The position numbers and the translations under genes were made by a program. This document shows positions 22,692 through 57,790 of a DNA stretch of 64,000 nt, piece by piece. Every line of letters begins with the position of its first letter. Position 1 is the stretch's first letter. Below the pieces are notes generated by a model. It did no database searches. It was not told where the DNA came from and saw only the letters and a list, made by a program, of their open reading frames with translations. Source of the DNA: Sternotherus odoratus (taxonomy: Eukaryota; Chordata; Testudines; Kinosternidae); the NCBI GenBank assembly GCA_032164245.1, contig JAVMKO010000010.1, positions 44,910,848 through 44,974,847 on the forward strand, read 5' to 3'.

Positions 22692-24439
22692 TTCAACAAA
22701 TGAGCAAAATGATTCCCGCACATCCCTTTCTGGGTATGTCTATGTAGATGTGCAAAAGAACTTTATATTTGCACAAATCTCCATTCAGGCCAGCAGCTGC
22801 CTCCCCACCCCACCCCAGTGTGAATCGATAGGGAAGAAGCCTGGGCGGAAGGTCAGGATCCAGAAAGTCCTGGGTGCTTTGTTTTGTACTTACTGGGCAA
22901 GACTTCTTTTCTGGATGTTTTAAGGACTAGGAAAGCATGTTGCATCGCTGGGGGCTATCTAGAGCCACACTCCTCATAGAGACAGTGAATATGCTAGTGG
23001 GGAACCAGGGCTCTCAGGGTCAGAACATTCCTCAACAGATTTTATAAACTCATCACAATTGGAGCCTACCCTTTGTCTTTTCACAGGAAGTTCAGTTCAG
23101 GCATGTAGTGCCAGCTTTCCAGTGGGACAGCAATGAACAAGAAGCCAAGTTGGGTATCCATCCCTACAGGACAGGTTTACATCACACTCCCCTTTGGAGC
23201 CTGCTGCTGGGACCCAGCCGATCACAGCTCATCCAGGATTGTAGCAGTGTTTTATTTCAGAACTATTCCCCTCGCACAGCACACACTTGAGGATGGCTCT
23301 GAAAAGGTCCTGGGCTGGTGTCCAGCACACTGGCAGCACTAGTCACCACTGGGAAGCTACGTAGAAATATTACAGATGGCACTTTGTTGGAAGGCAAGAG
23401 CTGGGATTTGCCCTGGGGCTAGACTAACTCTGTTCTTATCACAGTCTATTAGTCATGGAGACCAAGCACTACTATTCAGCCTTGTGTAGATCAGACACCT
23501 TCCTACCAGTATTTCAAGACAGCTTTTCTACGTGGGTGAGGGGTGCACTTCAGATGGAAATCCATTTGGAAACTTCTCCCCCAGCAGTCCAGACTACAGG
23601 ATCACTGGGAATGATCTGCTGAGCTCCGCATGCTGGGATAGGGCTCCTTAAGGGACAGGGAGAAGGAAAGGGGGTGGGTATCAGTTTACCCATAGGGCAC
23701 TCATTTAGCAAAGCTTTAGATAAAGAGATTAAGAAGGTGGCTTATACACAAGTTTACACAGCATTTCTTGCCCCTTGAGCAGTATTTCACAGTGATTGGC
23801 AAGGGGTAAATGACACTATTTCCCCTCCAAATAGAAGCACATAGCTATTTTGAGAAACAAGGGCTATCTATTCCCTGGTACTCCAGCCCCAAGGAACAGA
23901 GTATTTTTAGGGTCATTGTTAACCAGGATTACTGGCTATTGGGGCAAAGGGCACTGAAATGCAGCAGTAATAAAACAACTCAGATTCGGCCAGCACAAAA
24001 TTCATTGCATCACATCCAGTTCTAGGGGAATTTTATCCCCTTAGCAGAGTCTAGCACTCTATGTTTTTTGCTGCCCCAAGCAATTCAAGATGGACAATTT
24101 CAAGTACACATTTCCTCTTCATGCAGGTGGGAGGAGAAGCAATCAACAAAGTCTTTTGCCCTCTGATGTTCCATAATGGTTTGTCTGGTGTCTATGGGCC
24201 TTCTTTTGCTGGGCAGGAGAAAACACCTTCTGTGTTTTGTACTGGGTAATGTTTCTCTCCTGACTATGGGGGTTGATAGTTATGTGTTTGCCCTGTAACT
24301 ATTACCTTATAAACAGGGGACATAGATATTATAAGTGAGATTAATGCACGCAGCAACATACAAGCATTTCATAGAGTCTAAATACTAAACACATTCTTAT
24401 AAGACTAATATCGATTTTGAGCAAAACAAACACCTGGCC

Positions 24440-24975
24440 TGGTCTCCAGCTATGACAACATCAGGTCTTAGCTAATGCCCAAAGGGCTTAGGCAGGAGCT
24501 AGCATCTGGTCTGCAAGCGTTGTAACATGTTTGAAGGTGGTTTTGGGGTTGCCCTTCAGTCTTCTTAAAGCTAATCATCTCCGATTTTTTTAACCTTTCC
24601 TCACAGGTCAGGTTTTCTAAACCTTTTATCGGCTCTCCTCTGGACTCTCTCCAGTTTATCCCCATCTTTCCTAAAGTGTGGCACCCAGAACTAGACACAA
24701 TACTCCAGCTGAGGCCTCACCAGTGCCAAGTAGAGCAGGTACAACTACCTCTCATGTCTTCCACACAGCTAGCATGGCGTTAGCCTTTTTCACAGCTGCC
24801 TCACACTGTTGACTCACATTCCATTTGTGGTCCACTATCACCCCCAGATCCTTTGCAGCAATACTACAACCTGGACAGTTATTCCCCATTTTGTAGCTGT
24901 GCATTGGATTTTTCCTTCTCGCGTGAAGTACTTTGCACTTGCTGTACGGCTGGCTTGTGTGCTGCATCAAACACT
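24440..24975 (-). mobile_element. CR1-type LINE fragment
   Basis: Minus-strand frames encode pieces of the CR1 reverse-transcriptase C-terminal region, including AAKDLGVIVDHKW, SQQCEAAVKKANAML and ENLTCEERLKKSE. Stops and frame changes break them. These parallel the plus-strand CR1 at 61530-62740. Confidence 0.8.
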
Positions 24976-25082
24976 ACTTACTGCTCACAGGATGTAATTA
25001 GATCTTCCTGCATTCATGAGGTAGGGCACACAACAGATGGTGCAGGCTTATTCTTAAATGCAGAGGCACTGGAATGACCCAT

Positions 25083-25530
25083 GCTTCTTGCAGCTCCCCA
25101 CCAGAACAGGGACTTTGTTCCTTTTAACAGTTTGGTGGTAGAGTCACATTTTATTTTGCTCCTCACTAAGCCCCCTCAAAATTTATGTACCAGGTTTGTT
25201 ATCCCAAGGGGAGCCTCTGACATCCTTCAAACCAAACTCACTGTTCAGTTAGAATAAACAAATGTATTAACTATAAAGATAGATTTTTAAGTCAGCATAA
25301 GTCAAAGCATAAGTCAGACTTGGTCAAATGAAATAAAAGCAAAATGCATCATTCTAAACTGATCTTAACACTTTCAATGTCCTTACACATTAGATGCTTC
25401 TCACCACAGGCTGGCTAGTTGCTCTTCAGCCAGGCTCTCCCCTCTGACCAGCACTTCAGTCGCCAGGTGTCCATGTAGGTGGGAGAGAGAGGGAGAGCAT
25501 GGCAAATGCCTCTCCCTTTTATTGTGTCCT
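25083..25530. repeat. Unclassified interspersed repeat (possible LTR)
   Basis: The stretch around AAACAAATGTATTAACTATA and the following AT-rich block resembles a sequence common in turtle LTR-type repeats. No defined ends or coding sequence are visible. Confidence 0.3.
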
Positions 25531-25619
25531 TTCTTCCCTCTTGGTTTTGCTCCTCCCCCACCCCCTTCAGAGTCACCAATTACAAAAGCAGTTTCTCCTC
25601 TTTGGGTGCCACCCCTCCA

Positions 25620-26071
25620 GATCAGCTGCTGGAAGTGGGCCTCACCCTCCCTGATTGAATTTACCTTACTATTTTGCCTGCATATTTATACCTGCCTCTG
25701 GAGATTTCCACAACAATCATCTGATGAAGTGGGTCTTAGCCCATGAAAGCTCATGATCCCTAAGATCAGTTAGTCTAGAACAGCGGTTCTCAAACTTGTT
25801 GAGACCGCGACCCCTTTTTGTGCTCCGGCGGGGGGGCGCGACCCCTCCACAGAACTTTTAAAAAAACAACCCGTGGACCTTCTCCCCCCCCCCCCCGGGC
25901 GAGCTGCCGGGTCCGCCCCCCCCTGGTCCCACCGCCGTGAGTTGTGGCGGCAGGAGCTCGCGACCCCCCGGGGAGTGCTCGGCGCCCAGTTTGAGAAACC
26001 CCGGTCTAGAAGGTACTACAAGACTCTTGCTTTTGCAGATCCAGACTAACACGGCTACCCCTCTGATACTA
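25620..26071. mobile_element. Turtle interspersed repeat (same family as 12707-12979), interrupted
   Basis: The left part ends with CCCATGAAAGCTCATGATCC and CAGTTAGTCTAG. The right part resumes with AAGGTACTACAAGACTC and CCAGACTAACACGGCTACCC. The two are separated by the element at 25781-26003. Confidence 0.65.
25781..26003. mobile_element. hAT-like MITE inserted in an older repeat
   Basis: The ends CAGCGGTTCTCAAACTT and CAGTTTGAGAAACCCCG are inverted. A perfect 8-bp duplication, GTCTAGAA, flanks it (25773-25780 and 26004-26011). The interior is GC-rich. Confidence 0.85.
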
Positions 26072-26494
26072 GACATGTGTTAACTACTTATGCTAAACAA
26101 TCTGTTCCACGCTTGTATTTAGCTGTGACACTCTGAATACCTTTCCCAGACATGAGGAAGTGTAAAGTTGAACACTTGTTTCTCTCTCCAACAGAAACTG
26201 GTCCAATAAGATATTACCTCACCCACCTTGTCTCTCTTCTAAAACAATGTATGGTCCATCATGGCACCTACTCAATGTTGGTTCATTTTAATAGCTGAAA
26301 AAGCCCTATGCTTTGTTCCACATGTAAAGGTCTAATATAACTTATGAAAATCAAGTTGCTTTCTTTCTGGTTTGCACATGATCACAAATTCCTTCAGTCA
26401 GAAATCAAAGCACAAGAACAACAATGTAAATATTACATCAAAAGATAGAAGTCAACACTCTTGCTCTCTGAAACTAATACTGCATAGCCTGCTC

Positions 26495-26564
26495 GAGGGC
26501 CTGATCCTGCTATCAGGTTGATTTTAGTGAGCATTTTCTGCATAAAAGCTGCTGGGTCAGGCCC
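26495..26564. repeat. Short palindromic repeat with GGGCCTGATCC ends
   Basis: GGGCCTGATCCTGC at the left and GGGTCAGGCCCT at the right are inverted. Related sequences occur at 36771-36872 and 37500-37675. Confidence 0.5.
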
Positions 26565-27377
26565 TTAATCAACCTTTTTCCTATTTAAAAAAAGTTGATA
26601 TAATACATATGTTTTGTATAAAATATCATTTCCGCCATATGAAGGAGGATGGAAGAGAACTAGATTTAAAGCTTTCCTCTATCATGTCACAGATACAGAG
26701 ATACAGTATCATCTTACTACCTGACAGCTGCAACACAAAGCTTGCTTCTATTATATTACCTTTTCACCACCCTTCCTCACCTTGGTTGGAAGCAGGACAA
26801 GTCCAAGTCTATGTAGTTAAGTTAGGAGAGATGGTTAAAGGTTGTGTGGGGAGGAGGTTAGAACAACAGAATCAGCTCACAGTCACACAAAGAAACCCCC
26901 CTTCCCCCACCAACTTCACAAAGTCCAGTCTTGGAAAGCAGTGCACCCACAATTACATGGTTTGTTTTTTACCCAGCAGTTTGGTATGCTAGTTTAGACG
27001 CTTGAAAATGTAAATTCTGCCACTGCTGCATATACCCCCCCTGTCCCCAATCTGAGGATTTCATTCTAATCACCATGTTACCAGCCTGCCATTTTATCTT
27101 ATTTGCACTTGGCAAACAGTACACAACACTGAAATTAACATGCCTGGTTAGTAGTTAAATACAGAGTTGCCTCGCAGCCTCAAACTCTTTGCACAGCCAC
27201 ATCAGACATGTTCACAGAACTTGGGAAACGATGTCAACAGGGGAGCACAAAATGCTGTTTTGTTCTAGGTCCTATAAAAATCACGGCATTTTATTTTTTG
27301 TTTACAGATTAGGAGATTTTACTAAACTTCTCTGGAGCCCAACACACTCTCTTTCAGATTCTAACAATTATCTATTA

Positions 27378-27896
27378 CAGGGGTCTCAAACTCAAATGAC
27401 CATGGGGGCCGCATGAGGACTAGTGCACTGGCCCGAGGGCCGCACCACTGACACACAAACATACCCTCGCTGCCCCGGCTCTGCCCCCACTCCACCCCTT
27501 CCATGAGGACTAGTGCACTAGCCCGAGGGCCACACCACTGACACACACCCTGCCCTCGCTGCCCCGGCTCCGCCCCCACTCCACCCCTTCCAAGAGGTCC
27601 CACCCCTGCCCCACCTCCTCCTCTGAGCACGCAGCTCCCCATTCCCTCCTGGAAAGCGCTAGGCACCACCAACAGCTGTTTGGCAAACAAAGCAAGAGCA
27701 ATATAGGAAGTCCAGAGCTAGAAACACGCGTGCCCCAGCCAGGCAGCAGAGAAGCCTCCATTTCTGGCCCCTCCGTCCTGCAAACTGCTATGGGGGGACC
27801 GGGAGGGAGGAGGGGGAACCGGGGGGGAGGGGGGGCACCAGGAAGCTTGGCGGGCCACAGGGAAGGGCTTTGCGGGCCGCATGTTTGAGACCCCTG
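27378..27896. mobile_element. Non-autonomous hAT-like element with internal duplication
   Basis: Inverted ends CAGGGGTCTCAAACTC and GTTTGAGACCCCTG are flanked by a perfect 8-bp duplication ATCTATTA (27370-27377 and 27897-27904). Two tandem copies of about 95 bp, each starting ATGAGGACTAGTGCAC, lie inside at about 27413-27595. Confidence 0.88.
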
Positions 27897-29924
27897 ATCT
27901 ATTATATTATAGCCTATAGCTCTAATATAGGTCTTTTAAGGGGGCATTTAGGAACTTCTCCTAAACGGTCCAGCTGCAATCTCTTTGCTACATATATTCC
28001 AACCAAGTATCTCTGGATCAGAGCACATGCTAAAGGACTGTATGTATCCCATATCTCCTTCCAAAACCAAATCACTCCCAGACTGGGAGGAACTGTGCAT
28101 TAGTCACTGCTTTTAACAAGTATTTTCTACTTGGACCAATAACAACAAAAATCAGTTTTTACATAATAAAGTTCCTCAGTGCTGTTTTGCTTTCTAACCT
28201 GACAAGTACCCAGTAAGGATCATCAACAGATCAGAACAGCAGCTTGAGAAATTTAACATCAGACACACTCATTCTGTCCTACTTCCCAAACTGATTCAAA
28301 CTCACGGCTTCCTTTGAGTTTTCTACTATCAAAGAAAATAGGCCATTCACCTTCCTCTCTTTCAGGCTTCCAACTGTGTGAAGCTGCACTGACACCAGAG
28401 GCAATTAATGTAGGTTTGATATTACCCCCTATTTTAAATACAAATGAGACAACTGCATTTGCCTATGCCACACACGTTCCAATATGACAGGGTGAAAGAA
28501 TGAAAAAAGTGCGCTCTGAAAATTACCAGTGCCATCAACATGCACGGTTAGTAACATCGCTGAAATACCCTCTCCTCAACTTCAAAAAGGAACAGGCACC
28601 ACTCATTAGAACTTCCTCCTACTGTCTCCCCAATACTCACACCACTACTCATCTTTCCAAAAATACACCTGCTAGCATTAGGATCTTGCCCACCATTCAG
28701 CCCAATGCACATCTTTGAATTCCTTCCCTTGCTTCCCCCATTATCCACCACATCACGTTTAAACTCTTGTTCTCACTCTTCAAGTCCTTCAGAACTGTGC
28801 TCTGGTCTATAGTCTTTGAACTAGTTTAGGTGCATGAACTTCACCCACAAGCTTCCTCCATTGATGACTGTCGCAGCACTCCGCTCACTTCCTCTCAGTA
28901 TCTTCAGCACATTCCCAAGACACTCCCCAGCCCCTCTCTGGTTTCAAACCCCTCCTAAAAATTCACTTCTTACATGATACCCATAAGAAATGAAAAAAAT
29001 AAGTCATTTTAATCCTGTCTCTGTGTCTATAGGGATCTGCAGTCTTCTCCATTACAGATTTTTGACTGAAAGATCTTTAGGGCAGGATCTTATATAAAAG
29101 ACAGAGCACATCACCAGTTGTTTACAAATTAACAATAACTAATCACCACTTTCTCCCAAAACAGTCATTTGTTACCCCAGCTCACTCAGGGTTACTTGAA
29201 AAGGGAGAAGCTCAGAGCAATGCCATGCCAAAGTGGAACTCCAAATATTTGGGCATATTAGGCCCAAAGAATGCCAAAGGGGAGTGATCTTGATGTTTGA
29301 AGTGTTCACAATGTGCCCCTGAATGAGTTACAAGTTCCTCAGAATAACTTCTATAAAAGTTTTTTTAACCTTGTATTAGAGTTAAAATAAAGTTTTAAAA
29401 GTGTAACAAAGAAAACATTACCACATTTAACCAAGTGTCATCTGTTAAAAGTGAACCATTTTAGTCAGGAGATGAAATGTGACAATTTAAAAGCACTCAT
29501 TAAAAGTTTGGCAGGATTTTTCACTAGTGCATGAAAAAAAACTACTTATGAAACCACTTTCAAATTCGGTTACAATGCCAGTCTTTAATCAAAGGTCTCA
29601 TACCCACGAAACCAACACTTACAACATTTTACACCTACTTCCCATACGAGTCATACCAGGAAAAAATCTGAAAAAGACAATCCAGGATATCGGGAAAAAA
29701 AAATCTGGGATATTTGGGAGATACTCCAAGGTACACTTTTTAATATAATTGAAATACAATGAATTGCAGATTAATGGATGGGCAGAATGGAAAAAAAATA
29801 GTAGCTATTTTGCTAAAAATTAAGGACAGTTGTTAGTGTACAGGACAGGAAATAAGGACTTCTGGCACTGTATTTCTGACTATACCACTGCCTCATTCAG
29901 TGACCGTGGGAAAATCACTAAGGT

Positions 29925-30095
29925 CTGTTCTACACACAGATTTTGTACCAGTGTAACTATTCTGGTTAGGGGCATAGTTTTTTTAAACCAATTTAGTTAT
30001 CCCAGTACAATACCAAGTGTGGATGTAATTCTATACTGGCACAAGCACTTTGACACTGCATCCACACCAAGAAGTTATCCCCCTTTCATTATACC
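29925..30095. mobile_element. MITE fragment (TTTGTACCAGTGTAACTA family)
   Basis: The sequence is a degraded foldback. TTTTGTACCAGTGTAACTAT at the left pairs with GTTATCCCAGTACAA in the interior. I recognise the family as common in turtle DNA. Confidence 0.5.
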
Positions 30096-30690
30096 TGTAT
30101 TTACAGTCAATCCCAATTTCCACCTATGTAGGATTTTCCACTTCTCTAAACCGCTTTGTGATGTTCATGCTGAAGGAGCTCTACAAGCATAAAGTACTTA
30201 AAATGTTTATGGCTGTGTACCACAAGTGGGGGGCGTGGCTAGCAGCCTGACCTTTGCTTTGCCTCACGAGATAGGAGCGTGCAGGACCGGGGTCACGTTT
30301 TCCCCCGGGTCATGGTTTAGGGACAGGGCTACCAGGGCACGCAGCAGCCCGGCTGATTTTCACCAGTAACTTACAGGAAAGTAAACAGAGACACGGGGGA
30401 GGGGGAAAGAGGCGGATCCTCCAGGCAGCTCAACCCGACTAGCGGCTCCTCTCATGCCCCAGACACGCCAGCCGCCCGGCCCCTCCAGTCTGCCCCTGAC
30501 CGGTGCACGGGGGAGGGGCGCGGCTGCAGCCCCAGCGGGATGCAGATCCGGACAGTGCCGGCTCCACAGCGAGCCGCCAGGTGGCGCCGCAACGCGCTGG
30601 GGTCCAGAAGCCCCTCGGGTGCACCCCCCACCCACAGGGCCGAGCCCCGGGCCCCCCGCCTCACGGGCAGGTTGGTCGCGTCGCGGCGGC

Positions 30691-30708
30691 CGCTGGGAGT
30701 TGTGGTTC
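30691..30708 (-). promoter_or_regulatory. ZNF143-like (ACTACAAYTCC-type) motif
   Basis: The plus strand reads CTGGGAGTTGTGGTTCTC. Its complement differs from the ACTACAACTCCCAG promoter motif at one core position. Confidence 0.5.
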
Positions 30709-30757
30709 TCGGCCCCTCCCCTCGCCGGGCTCTCCCCGGAGCACGAGCCCCGGCCGG

Positions 30758-30774
30758 ACTACAGCCCCCGGCAG
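30758..30774 (+). promoter_or_regulatory. ZNF143-like motif, second copy
   Basis: ACTACAGCCCCCGGCAG resembles the ACTACARYTCCCRGCA promoter element. It lies 50 bp from the first copy and in the opposite orientation. Confidence 0.5.
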
Positions 30775-30927
30775 GCCCCGCGCGGGTAGCGGGGCCACCC
30801 TGTGCGAAGCGCCCGGGTCCCTACTGCCCCGACCTCCTGAGGGAGCTCGGCGCTAGCACCGAGCCGAGGGGGCACTGCCGCCCCGCTGTCGGAACCGCCG
30901 GCCCCCCTCGCCGCACGCGCCACCTAC

Positions 30928-31015
30928 CGGATAGCAAGGCGGCAGCGCGGGAGGCCCCTGACAGACCAGCGACGGGACGTAATGGGAGAATCCGCTCCGA
31001 TGTACTACCTTGCTG
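30928..31015 (-). other. CDIP1: Candidate CDIP1 non-coding first exon
   Basis: A minus-strand donor (CCG|GTAGGT at 30927-30922) lies just downstream of the paired NRF1-like motifs. The 5' limit is inferred from the motif positions and is not seen directly. Confidence 0.35.
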
Positions 31016-31022
31016 TCACTGA

Positions 31023-31050
31023 GCATGCGCTGGAGACCCGAGCATGCGCA
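31023..31050. promoter_or_regulatory. Paired NRF1-like motifs
   Basis: GCATGCGC occurs twice, 19 bp apart, at the edge of the CpG island. NRF1 recognises GCGCATGCGC-type sequences, often close to the start site. Confidence 0.5.
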
Positions 31051-31339
31051 ATAACATCCGCTGACGCCGCTGCTACGCTCTGCCCTCACTTGAGATGATA
31101 GCGGCATCCCTGCGGCTTGCGGGCCGGAGCCAATCCGAGGGGGGGGATGGGCGGAGCCTGGGCAGAAGCGGGTCAGACTCAGCCAGCTGGAGACTGGGGG
31201 AGGGGCAAAGGGGGCAGGGGGTGAAGGTCAGGCCAGGCTCTGCGGCCAGGTTAGTCCAGCTGTTGTTTAGTTGCCTGGTGGGACTGAGAGCACCTGGCTG
31301 CCCTTGTCACTGGCTGGGAGCCCACACACCTGGATAAGG

Positions 31340-33116
31340 CTGGGGGGTCACGGTGGCTGCTAGCTGCTGTGAGATCCTTCTGCAGGCAGACTCCACTGTC
31401 ATTCTTACATAGATGGGTAGCCCTGAGATAGACTGACAGCCCCACAAATTCAACAGTCATGGGTTGTGCACCAAAAGTTATGAAATTTAAAAATATAGAC
31501 ACACACACACATTTTTTTCTTTGCTTTTTTGTGTCCAAAGCACCGAGTGGCTGCTAAGCATTATGGATCACCAAGTGGACTCAATTCAGGCACTCGTAGC
31601 AAAGCAGGCAGAACACTACTGCACTCGCCGCCCCCCGTAGCTCTTATCCCAGAACTCCTTCCCTTGTGCCCCCATGTCACCTCCAACCCACTTTCCCCCA
31701 CATACGGGTTCTTATTGCCACCAGTTGCCTCGGATACCTGTAGCTTCACCACCCAGCCCTGCAAACTACGACCTTTATCCACTGTACTCAACCCCCATCA
31801 CCGTGCATTTTAGTCATCCTGAAGTGCAGCACTCATTGCACAGCACTCTAGTTAGGAAGGCTGAGTATAAGAACAGGACATACATAAATCTATGATTGTA
31901 CCATTCCCCATCCCACCCCCTTGCCCTTCCTGTTTCCAAAGCAGTGATGTTTCTTTTCAATAAATGAATTTTCTTTTCAATAAAAGAAAGCAGGGATAGG
32001 AGCAGACTTACAAACTGCCTAAGCCTCTCTGGGGCAGCGACTGCCTTTCTTGTCCTGTGTCTGTACAGCACCTAGCACAGTGGGGCCCTGGGCCGTGCCT
32101 GGGGCTCCTAGATGCTTCAGAATAATAACCCAGGAAAAAATGCTGGGTTTGGCAGTTCCCTCTGTGACTCAGGGCTGTCATCCTGCCAGATGGCAGCCCA
32201 AAGGGGCGTGTCCCAAGGAACCCTCCATTCTCAGCCAGCCCAGGGCGTTTTGCTGACTCAGCTGGCCAGAAGCTCCCTCAGGTTTCCAGAGTCTGATGAG
32301 GGCTGCAAAAGCCAGGACCAGCCAGCCGTTTCTATAGAAGTGACCGGGATGCCAGGCAGGGCCTGAGAACAGAAACTTTCCTGGCTGCCAGGGAGGTGGA
32401 ATTACCCTGATGTGCCAAGGATGGAAAAGGAAGGAACATCTTTTTCCAGCAGACATGATGAGGGTCATCTTAGGCAGGTGCCATACAATCCTTCCCACTG
32501 GAATCTGGTTATGCTGCTGAGGTGAACACTCATGAGGGAGGGTGTCCCAGGGTGTTTTACACACTCTAAATCTCCTGCCAGAGTGGGCGGATTTGCCTTT
32601 GCCAGCGGTTTGTATTTCATCCCCAGGAGCTGAGTGAAATCCTGGGCGCGAGAGAGACGAGCATGGAATCCCAAGAAGAATCCCTAGGTAACCAGCCACT
32701 GTTACCTCACGCTCTCAACAACCGGGCACTTCTGCTTCCAAGAGCACATTCCTTTATTCCTCTGCCAGGTGTCACCGTGCTTCTGATTTGCCCTGGTCCA
32801 TGGCCAAACAGCACAGTGACTCACCCCATTCATCACCATCTTGCCACGTTGTTTAAGTTGTCCATCTCCTTTCAGATCTCAGCACGTTCCTTGGTATCCC
32901 GGCAACCAGCAGAAACTTTCCGAGGAGAGCTCCGACCAGACCATGCTCCCATAAGCCAATCACCGGCCCATGGCCGTGACTTATTAACTTTGAGCCTATC
33001 AGGGTGTGTTATTGTGGATCCCTAGGACGACTGGTCCTGGGAACTAACCTCACTGTATCGAGGCCACCTCAGTGCTCACAGCTGCTGGTCTTCCAAGGCC
33101 AGAGACTGAATGAAAA
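31340..33116. other. Spacer between the CDIP1 promoter and the C16orf96-like gene
   Basis: No coding exon is seen apart from possible 5' UTR of the downstream gene near 33000-33116. A SINE tail lies at 32020-32131. Confidence 0.5.
32020..32131 (+). mobile_element. MIR-like SINE tail
   Basis: CTGTACAGCACCTAGCACAG, TGGGGCCCTG and GGGGCTCCTAGATGCTTCAG with a terminal AATAATAA form the typical 3' part of this reptilian SINE. Confidence 0.6.
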
Positions 33117-56749
<23,633 letters not shown>

Positions 56750-57790
56750 GCCACAAGGGGCTGTGGCAGCTCCACGGGCCCCGCCCCCACCCCTTCCTTT
56801 ACCCACCATCCCTTGTGTAAATACCGTGCTATGTCGCTGCGCAGGGCGGCCATCGCCGGGCGTTTCTGCTGCACGTGGCCCCAGGACGGCCCCAGACCCA
56901 CCGTCTCCCTTCCAACCAGCCAGCGCGAGGGGTTTCTGGGCAGGGCAAGCTCCATGCAATGGGGACTCACCAGCCATTAGCTCCACCAGGACATTTCCTG
57001 GGGGCAGCCTGGCGGCATGTGGCACCTCGTTCTAAACCAGTCGCCCCCTCCAAACCAACCAGCTAAGCTCTGCTTTAACACAGAGTCACAGGCACGATCC
57101 ACGAGGCCCAACGGGACCCCAGGGCAGAGCTGAGCCAACCACCCTTCTGGCAGGATCCCCAGGCCACGGGAGCGTGTGCTGAGTCCCCAAAGCTGCCCTG
57201 CTCAGAGGCCTGTGGCTACTTGGCTGCTGAAGCGTTATAATGATCACCCAGGCCCAGGCGTGTTGCACTGAGGTCAAGGGAGCCCCTCTGGGTCTGCAGT
57301 GGGAGATCTCTGGTCCTTACACAGCTGGTTTACCTCCCTCCAGCACCCTTAACTGGCTTCCTGGAGAATTCCCTCCCTCTGTCCTGCCACCACCAAACCA
57401 GCAGGCTCCTGCTACGTCGCCTCCAGGGCCCCACACAGCTCCAACAAACTGGGTCCCTCCACTAAGTGCAGCACTCCTGGCCCATGAGGATCTGGACCAC
57501 CAGCGGGGTGCATCGCTGCATGGATCCCCTTGATCCACAAGACACTGGGGCCTGGGGGTCTGAGTGCAGCAGCACAGGCAGGCCTCTTCCAGACGGTGCC
57601 GGCTCGGATTGCTGGGCCTGGGCCTGTCTGCTCTCCAGACCCAGCAGGGGCCCTTTGGTTTGGCCTCCTTTCCCCTCCCAGCGCCGAGCTCGGAAAGCAG
57701 GCGCCCCGGAGCCGCTGCCCGCCCTCGCCGCCGTGCGGTCACCACAGACTAACTTCAGGAACTCCATAAAGTTTTCACTTTTCTAAGCAG
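56750..57790 (+). other. C16orf96: C16orf96-like 3' UTR
   Basis: GC-rich sequence with no exon follows the stop codon. No AATAAA is present. The best candidate is CATAAA at 57765-57770, followed by a T-rich stretch. Confidence 0.5.

Larger units (their letters stand above)
21609..30927. other. CDIP1 5' intron
   Basis: About 9 kb separates the first coding exon from the CpG-island promoter. It holds a CR1 fragment (24440-24975), a repeat with a hAT-like insertion (25620-26071), a hAT-like element (27378-27896), a MITE (29925-30095) and microsatellites. No coding exon is evident. Confidence 0.6.
30400..31330. promoter_or_regulatory. CDIP1: CpG island, CDIP1 promoter region
   Basis: The base composition changes sharply to GC-rich with many CpGs, unlike the flanks. 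It contains two ZNF143-like motifs (30691-30708 and 30758-30774) and two NRF1-like GCATGCGC motifs (31023-31030 and 31042-31049). Strong minus-strand donors occur at 30927 (CCG|GTAGGT) and about 30374 (CT|GTAAGT), offering alternative non-coding first exons for CDIP1. The nearest plus-strand start codon is 2 kb away. Confidence 0.75.

Noticed and set aside
30452..31022. Overlapping open frames of 100-160 codons in the CpG island
   Set aside because: They occur on both strands, are Pro/Ala/Arg/Gly-rich, and are expected in GC-rich promoter sequence. No splice or homology evidence supports them.
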